Part shown: in pieces, positions 13,473 through 13,660 of the stretch
How positions within the stretch are numbered: the first letter of the stretch is position 1
How the letters are laid out: the number at the start of each line of letters is the position of its first letter
Source: Candidatus Sericytochromatia bacterium
Lineage (GTDB): Bacteria > Cyanobacteriota > Sericytochromatia > JACMPN01
Direction of reading: 5' to 3'
Assembly (NCBI GenBank): GCA_014377495.1
Contig: JACMPN010000145.1
Coordinates: 1 to 13,660, forward strand
DNA length: 13,660 nt
Translations under genes and position numbers: made by a program
The notes under the pieces: model-generated
Databases searched by the model: none
The model's input: the letters and a program-made list of their open reading frames with translations, nothing else
Told to the model about the DNA's origin: nothing

Positions 13473-13518
13473 AACCAAAAAGAAACGAACCCCCGAGGGG
13501 AGCGGGGGCTTTTGGGTT
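13473..13518 (+). terminator. Intrinsic terminator, copy 1, possibly bidirectional
   Basis: CCCCC (13490-13494) pairs with GGGGG (13504-13508), followed directly by CTTTT. An outer arm AACCAAAAAG (13473-13482) pairs with CTTTTGGGTT (13509-13518) with one mismatch. An A-run before and a T-run after the GC stem is the usual form of a terminator that can work in both directions. It begins six bases after the stop of the carboxypeptidase-regulatory-like gene and should end the ligA-to-lipoprotein cluster. Confidence 0.75.
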
Positions 13519-13594
13519 GGGGGCAAAACGGGTCGGCCACCCCGGCCTGCCCAACCGGGCCCCGGATCTGAAGCCCAACAGCCGCTAACGGAAA

Positions 13595-13639
13595 AACCAA
13601 AAGGCGCCGATCCCCGGAGAGGATCGGCCCTTTTTGGTT
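13595..13639 (+). terminator. Intrinsic terminator, copy 2, possibly bidirectional
   Basis: A perfect 8-bp stem GCCGATCC (13606-13613) and GGATCGGC (13621-13628) encloses a 7-base loop and is followed by CCTTTTT. The outer arm AACCAAAAGG (13595-13604) pairs with CCTTTTTGGTT with a single extra T. The hairpin is stronger than copy 1, and its core sequence is different although the flanks are duplicated. Confidence 0.8.
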
Positions 13640-13660
13640 TGGGGCTAAATCGGTTCGGCC

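Larger units (their letters stand above)
13419..13660 (+). repeat. 122-bp imperfect tandem duplication of gene tail plus terminator
   Basis: Two copies lie head to tail with a constant offset of 122 bases: about 13419-13540 and 13541 to the window end. The first covers the last codons of the preceding gene, its stop and its hairpin terminator. The second repeats them: 38 of 42 bases match from CTG 13425 and CTG 13547 through the TAA codons, and the second still reads in frame as LPNRAPDLKPNSR-stop. After the stops, 14 bases are identical (ending ACCAAAA), then the hairpin cores diverge, and the ends converge again on TCGGCC. The copies stay the same length throughout. Copy two ends with the window, so further copies may follow. 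Confidence 0.85.

Noticed and set aside
11769..13526. 585-codon minus-strand frame opposite the repeat lipoprotein gene
   Set aside because: No motif, membrane segment or ribosome-binding site is seen. The frame even spans the terminator and reflects GC-rich antisense openness.
1..13660. CRISPR arrays, tRNA or rRNA genes, insertion sequences, integrase genes
   Set aside because: No regularly spaced repeats, tRNA-like cloverleaf, rRNA segment, transposase or integrase motif was seen on reading both strands. The only tandem repeat is the two-copy 122-bp unit at the right end.

Overview
The window is 13.66 kb of GC-rich bacterial DNA, densely packed, with G/C-biased third codon positions and clear Shine-Dalgarno sites before many starts. 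The taxon cannot be fixed from sequence alone. Lipoprotein signal peptides, an FtsH-type protease, a bacterial NAD-dependent ligase, a Uma2-family protein and abundant GAF/GGDEF/HD-GYP and RsbW/STAS signalling fit a free-living, signalling-rich lineage such as non-photosynthetic Cyanobacteriota relatives (Sericytochromatia-like), Chloroflexota or Armatimonadota. That placement is a guess.

Layout. Positions 1-91 hold the tail of an unidentified protein. It is followed at once by a decayed, frameshifted C-terminus of an ABC-transporter ATPase (about 104-220). A large orphan sensor histidine kinase (282-2405) combines a degenerate receiver-like domain, PAS, GAF and a kinase core. It converges on a membrane-anchored FtsH-family AAA+ zinc protease (2525-4219, minus strand). 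Between 4220 and 4474 lies a divergent promoter region with an extended -10 box facing right.

From that promoter runs a compact four-gene operon (4475-7262): an RsbW-type ATPase/anti-sigma kinase, a STAS anti-sigma antagonist, a small unrecognised protein and a GAF-GAF-GGDEF diguanylate cyclase. No sigma factor is present. The arrangement suggests a partner-switching module wired to c-di-GMP synthesis and is the best candidate here for a little-described system.

A minus-strand Uma2-family protein (7290-7859) and a 410-bp gap with a probable gene remnant separate this operon from a second plus-strand cluster (8270-13466). That cluster contains NAD-dependent DNA ligase (ligA), an HD-GYP protein overlapping the ligA stop, a 38-residue single-span membrane protein, a lipoprotein, and a larger lipoprotein built from carboxypeptidase-regulatory-like beta-sandwich repeats. 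The cluster ends in two hairpin terminators that lie inside a 122-bp imperfect tandem duplication. The duplication also carries a second copy of the last codons of the final gene.

A diguanylate cyclase and an HD-GYP protein in one window give potentially opposing c-di-GMP activities, but they sit in different transcription units, and the HD-GYP protein departs from consensus at one motif residue.
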